Source: Tetradesmus obliquus (lineage: Eukaryota; Chlorophyta; Chlorophyceae; Sphaeropleales; Scenedesmaceae). Taken from it: a stretch of DNA of 64,000 nucleotides. The DNA lies in NCBI GenBank assembly GCA_030272155.1, contig CP126193.1:4402001-4466000 (forward strand), read 5' to 3'. Both the position numbers and the translations under genes were made by a program. The notes under the pieces were generated by a model, which did no database searches, had not been told where the DNA came from, and saw only the letters and a program-made list of their open reading frames with translations. This document shows positions 38,101 through 47,710 of this stretch, piece by piece (within the stretch, counting starts at the first letter, position 1; every line of letters starts with the position of its first letter).

Positions 38101-39140
38101 CAGCTTCGATGGAACATGCAGTAGGTGTACCTTGCAATCCGCATCTCCACAAAGCTGTCAGAAAACGCCACATTCTTGGTGCAAGCAAAGTGCCGGGGAT
38201 ACAGACGGCAGGCGTGCAAGGAAAAAGCTGCAGGCACTGCTGCTGCTGCTGCTGCTGCACACCTCGATGGTCTCCGCCTTGGGCCCGATGAACACAATGC
38301 CCTCCTCCTCGCAGCGCCGTGCAAAGGTGGTGTTCTCAGACAGGAAGCCGTACCCCGGGTGGATTGCATCCACCTCAGCCTCCTTTGCCACCTTGATGAT
38401 CGCCTCAATGTCGAGGTAGCAAGAGACCGGCTGCATGTCTGAGTTGCCCACTTGGTACGACTCGTCTGCATTGTACCTGTGGGACTGCAGGCGGTCTGCG
38501 GGGCTGTACACGGCCACCTGCAAGGGGATAGCAGCAGCAGTCGTTCAGCCACGTCGCGGTCAGCCACGTCAGCCCTGCTGCTGCCACTGCTGCTGCTGCT
38601 GCTGGTGGCTAGCTGAGAGAGCCCGAGTGTGGCTGCTGGACTGCCACTTATAGGTTCAGGGAACGCAAATGTGGACGCCTAGACGCATAATCTGCATCCA
38701 CTGTGAAGAGGGTTTCTGATGCTCACCGTGCGCAGGCCCAGCTCAGTGCCTGCCCTGAACACGCGGATGGCTATCTCTCCGCGGTTGGCGCACAGGATCT
38801 TTTGAAAGGGTACCTCACCCGTGTGGAACGTCTGCAGGAAGAACTGAATTAGAGTGCCTGAACACTTCCACCGTTTTGAGCGTTGGTGCCGTGCACGCAC
38901 CTCCAGGCCATCGTTGTGCGACACATGCGCTGAGACATCTAGGATTGGAGTTTTAACTGTGCTCGACACTGAAGGGCCTGGCACTGAGAGCCCTGGCTGG
39001 TGCTGTGGGCTGTTCGCAATACTGTGCCTGCGGCGCACTCCAGCGGACACATGGCGTGCTGGCACTGGCTTTACTGCTGTCTGCTGAGCCTGTCGCAGCC
39101 CAGACAGTCGAGAGGTGTGGCGTGCAGTCGGCAGCTGCAT
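30023..39140 (-). CDS. PYC: Pyruvate carboxylase (biotin-dependent)
   Basis: PYC makes oxaloacetate from pyruvate, bicarbonate and ATP, refilling the TCA cycle. Nineteen exons (5' to 3'): 38901-39140, 38727-38831, 38263-38517, 37644-37830, 37138-37328, 36463-36565, 36124-36191, 35578-35757, 35192-35377, 34653-34826, 34166-34362, 33664-33874, 33168-33398, 32650-32827, 32310-32493, 31920-32118, 31433-31621, 30835-31095, 30023-30562. Every phase fits; the product has 1292 residues. An 80-residue basic, Ser/Arg-rich leader suggests organelle import. Biotin carboxylase follows ([35 protein letters not shown], the Gly-rich ATP loop [31 protein letters not shown]). The carboxyltransferase has [28 protein letters not shown] with the usual carbamylated Lys, and metal ligands in HVHTHDSAG. 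The C-terminal biotin site is SAMKMET. Two oddities: DTTM where the family has DTTF, and an extra low-complexity tail of about 50 residues after the biotin domain. Several introns hold decayed exon-edge copies. Confidence 0.98.
30674..30691. repeat. Run of 18 C in the last intron of PYC
   Basis: An uninterrupted C18 (G18 on the transcribed sense strand) lies between PYC exons 30835-31095 and 30023-30562. Homopolymers this long are error-prone in sequencing, so the exact length is uncertain. Confidence 0.85.
31041..31240 (-). repeat. PYC intronic copy of an exon 5' edge with acceptor
   Basis: 31171-31240 in the intron resembles 31041-31107, which covers the start of exon 30835-31095 plus its acceptor. 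The copy keeps an acceptor of the form TTTACAG before GGCAAGCCCAC, while its coding part has diverged and includes small length changes. Confidence 0.8.
32800..33040 (-). repeat. PYC tandem copies of an exon 5' edge with acceptor
   Basis: The block 32800-32885, which holds the start of exon 32650-32827 and its acceptor, is repeated at 32886-32975, with the exon-derived words CCATGTAGTAGTCCAGCGTG kept exactly. A third, shorter trace is at about 33013-33040. The second copy still ends in an AG acceptor. Confidence 0.85.
35144..35185. repeat. (CAG)14 run beside a PYC donor site
   Basis: About fourteen CAG units on the plus strand, that is CTG on the transcribed strand, begin six bases after the donor of PYC exon 35192-35377. 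Confidence 0.9.
36802..37192 (-). repeat. PYC intronic copy of an exon 3' edge with donor
   Basis: 36802-36940 in the intron resembles 37042-37192, which covers the end of exon 37138-37328 and the intron start. The copied coding part (CGCTGCACGCTGCAGTCGC on the plus strand) is nearly identical, and the GT donor after it is intact. Confidence 0.8.
37302..37520 (-). repeat. PYC intronic copy of an exon 5' edge with acceptor
   Basis: A unit at about 37305-37397, with the start of exon 37138-37328 and its acceptor, is repeated at about 37417-37520. The copy still reads, in the same phase, Y-E-M-V-G-L-F where the true exon reads F-E-M-V-D-L-F, after an intact GCAG acceptor. Confidence 0.8.
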
Positions 39141-40264
39141 CCTGGGCAGATTAGTGGGGCATGCCCGAGTTAGGTACCCCCGCCCACAACCAGGTTGGCA
39201 GGTATATCAGGTAGGAAGTGCTCGAGGGTGCAGTGGGACGATCCTAGCCTGGTGACCCGCCGAAGTACCATGTTAGCCATGTGCAAGGGCTTTGGATGGG
39301 AAAGCCGCAGCGCTTCTTCCGCCCATTGGTGCTGGTTTCGCTTTTATTTAGCTACAAGATCGCATTTATGGGACTCGGGAAGACTTCGCTGCCGCAGCGA
39401 CGGGTGACAACTGACTCCTGCTGGCAGCAACCTCCAGCACGATACACAACCACAGCAGGCTCGTTCGCATCGTCCTCCATGTATGGTGGTCTCTGTTCAA
39501 TACCAGTCTTGGGGTTTGCAAGTTTCAAAGACGCTGAAGAACTGCAGCATTGGCCTAGGAATGTTCTCAGCCCTGACAGAAGCCTGCAGTCAGGAGCTGC
39601 AATGATCAGCAAACATCCTCGTGTGGTGGTGCAGATTAGCGCACACAGTGTACCACCAAAGAGGTGTAGAATGCTGAATTCTGACCGACTGCAGCATACG
39701 TGATGAACTTTGACAGCCAGCAGCGGGCTGTGGGACTCAGCAAACTTTGGGCGGCCCAAGCAGCAGCCACCAAGCAGCAATGCCTGATATCAAAAGGGGT
39801 TCGGCCCGCATCAACTGCTGCCTCATGCCTCCTTATCAGCGCATTGCCAGCCCCAATTGCCACCTGACCGCTGCCACATGCAGCTGCTGCACACCACACT
39901 ATGCACCTGCCTTGTCTATGAACCCATCACTGATGTGGCACATCCCAGCAACACAGCCTGCTGCTGATGCAGGCTGTCAGAGTCTGGTGCCAAACCATGA
40001 CAAAGCCATGTTCCACCCCACAACACACCACGCGCATACAGAACAGGCGAACCCATCTGCATGAGGATGGCTGTGTCGCCAGCAGCTGCTGCTATGCAGA
40101 CACCAGCAGTTATCCACCTGCGCTCGCTACTTGACGCAACCAAACCCTACACATGCAGCTCCCTCACATGTGCAGCCTTTGACCAGCACTCTCCCTCCTC
40201 TTGCAACCAGCACGCACCATCACTCCCAGGACCCTCCCACCACTACATGACATGATAGCACCAC
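39141..40264. other. Upstream of PYC and downstream of IGPS
   Basis: PYC and IGPS are on the same strand, so this 1.1-kb stretch should hold the PYC promoter and 5' UTR and the IGPS 3' UTR. No other exon, repeat or RNA gene was recognised. Confidence 0.5.
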
Positions 40265-40488
40265 TCACGCAAGCGACAGCAGCTTCTTCACGCCTGCCGT
40301 GGGGTCGCCCTGCTTCACCAGTGCCTCACCCACCAGGATGGCCCCCACCCCCGCAGCCTGGCAGAAGGCCACGTCATCAGGGGTGAAGATGCCTGACTCG
40401 CCCACCATGAGGATGCCGCGCCGCTGCACCTCCTGGCCTGCCGGGCTCTCCATGATGCGCTGAGTCAGCGCCAGGTCAACCTGACGCA

Positions 40489-40521
<33 letters not shown>

Positions 40522-40859
40522 GCAGCAGCGGGAGGAGGTTGTCACGTAAAGCGCGATAAGCTTGCCCGCACCTAAAGGTGCCCAGGTCCTATGGTTGATT
40601 TCCAGCAGGTCCTCTTGAAGGCTGCCACACCAGCACAGGACTAGCACAGCACCAGCACAGCACTATCATCAACAATGCTTTTGAACGCATCGCAAGGAAT
40701 CCACCTTAAATGTGCCCAGGTCCCTGTTGTTGATGCCCAGCAGGTGGTGCTCCAGCCCCTCCAGCTGCAGCACACGCGCCAGCTCAGCCTCAGTGTGCAC
40801 CTCAATCAGGCAGCACATGCCCAGCGCCTTGCACGCCTTCATAAAGTATGCCAGGTCCT

Positions 40860-40891
<32 letters not shown>

Positions 40892-43699
40892 GGCAGCAGC
40901 AGCAGCGGCAGCACCAGCGACTCAACAAGCAGGTTTGGCTATGGCCCATGCCGTGATGAGTTGCTGCTTGCATGTGTGCAAGCGTAGCAGTGGCCAGTGC
41001 GGTCATCCCTGCTGCGCCATCTTGTTCAAGTAGCCTTGTGCCCAACAGCTGACTGGTCTAGACAAGCCAGATAGCAACCGGGCCATATGCAGTACAAGCA
41101 GCAGCCAGCGCTGCGCCCGGCTGCTGCGCAAGGCAGGTTCAGCGACACTGGGCTGCACTGCACCACCTGCGTTCAGGCGCGATGCTGGCAACAGCTGAAC
41201 ATCGCATGCCTGCAGCTGCTGACCCCACCACCACACGCCCCACACTCCCCGCCCACACACCTGGTTTGGCAGCACAGCAGCCGGACCCTCTCAACCCACA
41301 GCACCGCCTGCCGCAAGGATGACAGATTATGTTCGCCTCAATCCCCACCCACGCACCTGGTTTGGCAGCACTGCCGCAATCAGCAGCACCGCGTCCGCGC
41401 CGCTCACGCGCGCCTTGAATATCTGGTACGCCTCCACAATGAACTCCTTGCACAGCAGCGGGCAGCTGACCCCAGCCGCCTTGATCTTCGCCAGGTTGTC
41501 GAAACTGCCCTGGAAGAACTTCTCATCAGTGAGCACGGAGAGGCAGGCTGCACCGCCTGCCTCGTAGGCTGCTGCGATGCGCACTGGGTCAAAGTTGGGC
41601 TGGATGACACCCTTGCTGGGGGAGGCCTTCTTGACCTCCGCGATGAGCCCCGGCTTGCCTGCAGGCAGGGAGCGGCGTGAAGAATGTTACTAGAGTCAAC
41701 ACTGAAGTGTGCGTCCTGGCACCATCTGATTTGGTGTGTGCAAAGCATGTAGGCAAGCTCAGCTGCAGGAGTGGCTAGACAGATGTCTGCAACTGCAATT
41801 GGGTATTGAAAGGCATGGGCGGCACAGCAGACTGCTGCACAGCTGCAGGCATCCAGTACTACTGCAGAGGGCTGATAGCCCAGCGGTAGGCTGCCAGACT
41901 GAAGCGTCTGCCAGCAGCAGCAGCTGTAATGACGCCACAGCAACGTCTAACTGGCCGCACCTGTCTCCTTTGCCTTTGCTAGGATGGCTGCCTTGAAGTC
42001 CCTGGCAGGCGGTGCCTGGCGGGCCAGCGCCTGCAGGGCAAAGCACAGGAGCGCAGCGCAAGCATCAGCCGCAGCACACCAGCACATCACGCACACCAAG
42101 CATGCTCGCTGGTGACACAACGGTGCAAGCCTACAATATTGCATAGCGCAGCTGCACCGGCAAGCGCACTCTCAATCCACCGGCTGCATGCTGTGTTCTG
42201 CACAGCTTTGATTTCCTATGTGCTGTTTGTCAAGCGGCCTGAACCAGCACTGCAGCACCACTGAGACACTGCTGCGCTGGCTGCACTTTGCCAAAAGCAC
42301 TGTATAGCCGCCCCATCCTGGAGCCTGCTGCTGCATGTGCCTGCAAGCTGCCTCTGCAGCCAGGCTGGCCCACCTGCGGCATGGGCAGCGGCTGTGCTGC
42401 TGCCCATTGTGCTGCCGCAAACCAACCCAACGCGCCTGCTGCACACACCAGACATCAGACTGGCTGCGCCACCTGCAGCATGGGCAGAGGCTGTGCTGCC
42501 GCCCATTGTGCTGCCCCAACCCAACCCAATGCTGCAGCTGCAGCCTGCTGCACACACCAGACACCAGCCTGGCTGCCCCACCTGCAGCTGTGGCAGCGGC
42601 TGTGCTGCTGCCCACTGCTGTCCCCCACAATCACACCGGTGGTTGCAGCTGCAGCCTTCTGCATTCGCCAATCATCTCAGCCTGTCACTTGTCGCACCGC
42701 GTACCTACAGCATGGCCAGCTGCTGCTTCTCCCTGAAAGACTCGATCTCTGCACTGCTGCTCCACACTATTGCATATGCCTGCAAGCTTCACCTCTGCAG
42801 CCTATCTCTGCAGCCTAGCCCCACCTGCAGCATGGGCAGCGGCTGCTTCTCCCGGAAGGACTCGATCTCCTTAGCCTTGTACCACACGATCTCCTCCAGG
42901 ATGTTGATTGGCTGGTTGATGTCTGGCAGGTTGCCCACCTTGTAGCCCATGGCAGGGCCACACCTGCAGCAGCAGCACAGCAGGTGTGTTCAGCAGCCAG
43001 CAGCATGCAGCTTGCAGATGCGACGATGACTCAACTGGTGTGGCAGCTGCGTCATGGGCATGTAGCCGCAGCCAGTAGGTGGCCAGCAGCATGCAGCATG
43101 TTGACTAGCTAGACTTGGCAGCTGCATCATGGCCACAGGGTCAGCAGCCTGCTGACATTTCCACATTTGCTTGCTCAAAGGCAGACGCTTTCTGCTGCAC
43201 GCTGCTGCAGTTCAGGCAAAAGGTGCTGCTGTGCCGAGCCGTTCCTGCTGAGAGCCCAACTGCACGATGGCGCCTGTAGCAAGCAGCTGTTGGCCGTGCA
43301 TGGCAGCACAAAGCTATGCAGCGTGCTGTGCATGTCGCCAGCTGCTGCTGCTGGTGCTGGTGCTGGTGCTGCTGCAGCTGCTGCTCTACAGGGAGCACCA
43401 GCTGCTTACGGCTGTGTGTCCTTGCCAAGGGGCGGCCTCCTGCGGATAGACACCTCTCCAGACGCCTGCACACCAATGTATCAATTGGCCACATCAGGCA
43501 CACTGAATCTCTCAAGTGCTGCTGCTGCAGCAGCACCTGCTGATGCAACACTTCAATCCTGGCCCAAACCCATTACCTCTGCTGCCTCCACGGTTGCTCG
43601 CACTGTCACCGTTTGCCGGGAAACGGGCCTTGCTGCAGACTGTGCACGCTTGCACCGGGTGACTGGCAGCTGGCACCCCAGCTGGCTTGAGAGCTGCAT
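40265..43699 (-). CDS. Indole-3-glycerol-phosphate synthase (tryptophan pathway, plastid)
   Basis: IGPS closes the indole ring in tryptophan synthesis, turning carboxyphenylamino-deoxyribulose phosphate into indole-3-glycerol phosphate. Seven exons: 43577-43699, 43410-43465, 42825-42963, 41961-42030, 41357-41658, 40705-40857, 40265-40480; phases agree and give 352 residues. A 41-residue transit region (ATG 43699; an in-frame ATG at 43738 is possible) is followed by the plant-type N-terminal segment with [10 protein letters not shown] and then [20 protein letters not shown]. The TIM barrel shows the catalytic motifs [15 protein letters not shown] and [15 protein letters not shown]. Phosphate and substrate loops are [13 protein letters not shown] and [16 protein letters not shown], then [13 protein letters not shown]. 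No fusion to PRAI or anthranilate synthase is present. Three introns carry copies of the preceding exon end. Confidence 0.97.
40487..40530. repeat. Interrupted (CAG)n run beside the IGPS last-exon acceptor
   Basis: A CAG-rich run, CTG on the sense strand, starts about six bases upstream of the acceptor of exon 40265-40480 and forms part of its tract. Confidence 0.8.
40568..40750 (-). repeat. IGPS intronic copy of exon 6 end with donor
   Basis: 40568-40615 resembles 40699-40750, the end of exon 40705-40857 with its donor. The copy keeps GTGCG after the coding-derived part, and phrases such as GTGCCCAGGTCC and CCAGCAGGT are shared. Confidence 0.8.
40860..40916. repeat. (CAG)n run beside the IGPS exon 6 acceptor
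   Basis: About eleven CAG units, then mixed CAG/CGG, start at the acceptor of exon 40705-40857. On the sense strand this is (CTG)n running directly into CTGCAG. Confidence 0.85.
41250..41400 (-). repeat. IGPS intronic copy of exon 5 end with donor
   Basis: 41250-41320 resembles 41343-41400, the end of exon 41357-41658. ACCTGGTTTGGCAGCAC is identical in both, so the copy keeps CAG then GT as a donor. Confidence 0.85.
42367..42873 (-). repeat. IGPS intron 3: four tandem decayed copies of the exon 3 end with donor
   Basis: The true exon end and donor (about 42818-42873) is echoed at about 42369, 42469, 42577 and 42705, in units near 100-120 bases. Three copies keep CACCTGCRGC (donor on the minus strand). 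The copy at 42705 keeps the longest coding part (CTGCTTCTCCCTGAAAGACT versus CTGCTTCTCCCGGAAGGACT). Confidence 0.85.
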
Positions 43700-44605
43700 G
43701 CTGCTGTAGCACGGGCAATGACACCACCAATTGTGCAATTAGACGCCCGATGCGACCCTTACAACGACAATTTAACGACAAACACTGCTAACACGGGTTG
43801 TCCGTCCTGCAGGAAAGCAAGGACGCTCAGCAAGTGTGGTGGGCGTCCTGTCGAATGGAGGAAGCAACCAAACACGAAACGCAAGGTCGGGGGTAATGTT
43901 TTGAACCCGTTCTCTGTTGTAACCATTCGTCACACTTGTTACAGGAGTTTCGTGGGTCGGATCAAAAGTTGCAACTTGCTGTGAACAGGAGGAGAGCTTC
44001 AGATGTACACCAACCAGGACAGATAACCAAGTTTGGCATCTGTTGAACGCCGAGTTAGCGGCAACTACTGCAGTCTTGCTGCTGCCAGTGTGCTGCTGCT
44101 GCCACTGCTGCCGCAGCGTGCTGCTGCCACCCTCATCCTTCTGCAGCTGGTGGAGAGGCCAGGTACAAAATGCAATAGACAGTTGCTAACGGTTGTTTGG
44201 TTGTACGGAACGTTCTTTACCTGGACAGCCTGTCCAGCCGCAGTATGCTTGCTGCAGCAGCCAGCATGAACTCTGGCCTGAAGCTGCCGCCGTGGCCATC
44301 TTTGCTGCAGACTCAGGCCACTGCTGCCCGAAATGAAGTATTCACGCCGGAAGGATGGATCTGGAAGGGGTCTAGGCCACCTTGGCAAAGCAGCTGACAA
44401 CAGTGCCGAGGTGAGCAGGCATGCTGCGGCCACAGCAGCCGTGTCCCTGGCATGCAAGGCTGCTTACGCAGCTGGTTCATGTACGGCAGCATGTTGGAGC
44501 TGAGCAGGAGTTTCCAACCTTCAGCTGCATAGAATTGCCATCCTCTACGTGACAGCAGCGTGTGATGCTTGACTGAACATCAGCAAATTAGCTGGGTTGC
44601 TGATC
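43700..44605. promoter_or_regulatory. Divergent interval between IGPS (-) and NSUN methyltransferase (+)
   Basis: Both genes start at its edges, so two promoters should be here. A plus-strand frame near 44245-44400 (MNSGLKLPPWPSLLQTQ) could be an alternative first exon of the NSUN gene, but it stops before its donor-like GTGAGC. Nothing else is supported. Confidence 0.4.
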
Positions 44606-46359
44606 ATGCGTAGAATCCTTTCTGCCTGCTGCCTCACAGTCACCTTGCAAGGCTTTCTTCATCTAGTACTTGTGCTTTTGCTGCAGTTCCACGGGCTCTT
44701 CTCAGCGCAGTTCCTGCAGCGCTACGCGGAGCTGTTTGAGGCGCTGGCGCAGCCTGTGCAGCATGTGGCGCTGCTGAACAGCCTCACGGATGTGAACGAC
44801 TGCGATGAGATGGGCCTGGAAAGCTTCTACAGGCACGGAACCATCAGCTGCCTCAGGTGCGGCTTTTGATAGTTGTAACTGGTAACTTCGATCATTTGAA
44901 TGGTTTCCAAGGGTTGCTGCTCAGCTTGCTTACACGTCAAGCCTCAGCCGTTCCAGAGTATTACAGCAGTTTTCCATCAAATGATCTGCCTGCTGTGTGT
45001 GTGCAGGCATCCGCAGCCACCAGATTCATACCCGCCCCCGCCAGACTGCCCCTACACGCAGCTGCTGCAGTTCTACTGGATGGACTTCGCGTCAGTGCTG
45101 CCGCCGCTGCTGCTGGCGCCCCAGCCGCACCATGCTGTGCTTGAGATGTGCGCCGCACCTGGCGGCATGTCTCTGGTATTAGCACAGCAGCTGCTGAAAG
45201 GCGTGCCGGCGCAGCAGCCCCAGCAGAGCAGTGCTGGGGCGGTAGGCCTCAGCACCGGCTTGCTGGAGCAGCTAGCATTGCAAGAGCAGCAGCAGCAGCA
45301 ACCCCTGCAGGACCAGGATCACGAACAGCCAGAGCAGCAGCCGGAGCTGGAGCAGGAGCGACTGGCAGAGGCACCGCAGCTTGACAGCGTACAGCAACCA
45401 ACTGAGGTGCATGTAGCTGGTAGCTCCACAAGTGAGCAGCAGCAGCAGCAGCAGGCGCCAGCTGCAGATGCAGAAGACAGACCCAGCAGCAGTGATGCAG
45501 GAAGCGACGGCGAGGATGACGCAGCAACAGGCAGCACGCCAAGCTCTGCTGGCTATGCCAGCGGCGCGCAGCAGCCGGGCAGGCTCGTGTGCAATGAGAT
45601 GGACCCCAACCGCAGGCAGCGGCTATCTGCTGTGCTGGCTGCATACCTGCCAGGCAGCTTGCGGCGCAGGGTGCGTTGCACAGGGCAGGATGCAGCCAGG
45701 CACTGGGCCACATTTGAGGCGGGCATGTATGACAGGGTGCTGCTGGACGCGCCTTGCTCTTCGGAGCGGCATGTGGTGCAGCAGGCGGTGCAGGCTGGTG
45801 GGGTTGTGCCGGCCAGCAGCTGGAGCAAGGAGCGCTGCCAGCAGCTGGCAGCGCAGCAGCTCAAGGTGAGCATCTAGCTGTGCAACGATGCTTAGCATCG
45901 CTGGCCGCTGCTGTTGACAGAGAGCTGACATGAGTTTGCAGTGTACGTGTAAGCAGTGGACCTAAGCTGGCGTGTTGTGTTTGCATGCTGGCTGTGGGCA
46001 TGTGCAGTTATGTGAGACTCCTCGTCTGCTGCTGTGCTGCATGCCAGCATGCTGTGCTGCCAGAGCATGGTCCTTCAAGTCGAAACGCAGCGTGCCGCTG
46101 TACAAATCCTGCAAGTGCCTACCATGCATAATCAGCATCCAGCTTGTGTCAACTGCCAGCTTCATGCTTTCACTTCACAGCCAGAAGTCGCTGATCCGGC
46201 TAGCACCACCCCTTGTACTGATGCCTGCTCTTTGCGCTGTGCTGCATGCCTGCAGATGCTGCTGGGCGGGCTGCGTGCTCTGAAGCCTGGAGGCAGGCTG
46301 GTATACTGCACCAGCAGCTTAGCAGAGGTGGAGAACGATGCAGTGGTGCATAAGGCGCT

Positions 46360-46397
<38 letters not shown>

Positions 46398-46555
46398 GTG
46401 GCGAGGTGCGGGTGGTGGCAGTGGATGAGTGGGGCCTAGAGGGGGTAGAGGAGCTGTCAGGAGGGCAGCGCACAAAGTACGGTCTGCTGTGCCTGCCTGA
46501 TAAGCAGGGCTGGGGCCCGCTGTACGTTGCGCTGCTGGAGAAGACCAGTGGTTGA
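44606..46555 (+). CDS. NSUN3/4-type RNA (cytosine-5) methyltransferase
   Basis: NOL1/NOP2/Sun enzymes methylate C5 of cytosine in RNA; the NSUN3/4 branch acts on mitochondrial tRNA or rRNA. Exons: 44606-44856, 45007-45865, 46256-46555; phases fit and give 469 residues. The first ATG is uncertain: 44606 gives a hydrophobic leader directly before FHGLFSAQFLQRY. Domain landmarks are QFYWMDFASVLPPLLL, the AdoMet motif LEMCAAPGGMSL, CNEMDPNRRQRL, and YDRVLLDAPCSSERH with the motif IV Pro-Cys, then LRALKPGGRLVYCTSSLAEV. In the family this last motif is normally Y-S-T-C-S-L, whose Cys is the nucleophile. Here the Cys sits two residues earlier and the usual position is Ser. A Gln/Glu-rich insert of about 125 residues separates motif I from the next strand, and a Q12 run (CAG) follows the odd motif. 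Confidence 0.87.
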
Positions 46556-47710
46556 GCAGCAATAATGGTTGGGCTCTTCCTGTAACAAGCATTACAACGT
46601 GCAAGTCATATGTTTCAGTGGAACTACTTCACTTGAAGTGGCTGCAATGAGCTTGCGGCTGCTCCTTTTGTGCCAAGTCCTCCTGCATGCAGCCATTGTG
46701 CTGGACCAGCAGTGCCTGGGCACGTGCCCTATCAGGCAGTGCAGGCCTGCTAGAAGTTTACATACACAGTCCCTGCTCATGATCGACTTGATGGTGGTTA
46801 CCATAGTGCCAACATGATAGTAGGCAACCACGCGGGTACCACATTTGAGCCAGAAAGAGCGCTGTCACAGAGCGCTGGCAACGCTGAGCACGCCAGAGAT
46901 GATAACAGTTGCCAGCCTGTGGTGGCATGCATGCATGTGGCGCGCACCTTTGTATCCAACTGCTTTGCCATGTATACGTGGCACATGTATGTGTGCAACA
47001 CACGTCGAGACCTTGTGATTGCGTGTTGCCAAGCTAGCTGCAGCAAATCCCCCGGCCACGCATGCGTGGCATGCGCATGCACGGCGTCACCTAGTCTATC
47101 AGCAGCGCCACACCCACACGCCACCCTGCTTGCATGCTTCCGAATGTAACCGCTGTCATATTACTGTATTATCACCCACGCATAATGACAAGTGATGCTG
47201 ACCACCTGACAGCAGGCCCGGTTGCTGTTGATGCTTTTGAAAACATATCATATGCATGCATCGATGCTGAAGGATGTGACTAATCAACACGACATGCATG
47301 TCAGTCATATGACTCATCAAACGTCTACCGCTGCGGCAGCAGGGGCTGCTCAAAGCCATTCGCGCCCCTCTTCTTGCAGAGGGATGGCTGCCGCGCACAG
47401 GAATCTCAGTGCAGTTGCAAGACTACAAGCGCCGCATGAAAGTATGCAGGCTCCAGTCCCATGGTGTTGCATCAGCGGCGCAGCAGGCCTGCCAGCTTCT
47501 ACCCTTGGCAGTCGGCTCTACATCGGCCCTCCTGTGCTAGCCATCCTCCATCTGTTGAACCCTGTGCTGAGCACATCATATGCAGAAAGATCTCTTCAAG
47601 TCACGCTGAGCACTTCAGATGTGCATGCCATGTGCCATAACAGTTCCTATCCTGACCAGCCTGAGTTCACCTTGCTCCTAGCTAGTACCTGCAAGCCTCA
47701 GGCTGACGCC
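46556..47710. other. Convergent 3' region between NSUN gene and FkbM-like gene
   Basis: It should contain the 3' UTRs of both genes. TGTAA words on the plus strand lie at 46581 and about 47146. No exon or repeat was recognised. Confidence 0.45.
46581..46585 (+). terminator. Possible TGTAA polyadenylation signal of the NSUN gene
   Basis: TGTAA only 26 bases past the stop codon. This would give a very short 3' UTR, so the later TGTAA near 47146 is an alternative. Confidence 0.3.

Noticed and set aside
37584-38567. 327-residue minus-strand open frame across PYC exons
   Set aside because: It is out of the PYC frame and runs through two true exons and the intron; the splice-phase-consistent PYC model explains the region.
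41870-41945. tRNA-like sequence with A-box word TAGCCCAGCGG
   Set aside because: No B-box (GGTTCGA) follows and no cloverleaf can be drawn; it lies in an IGPS intron.
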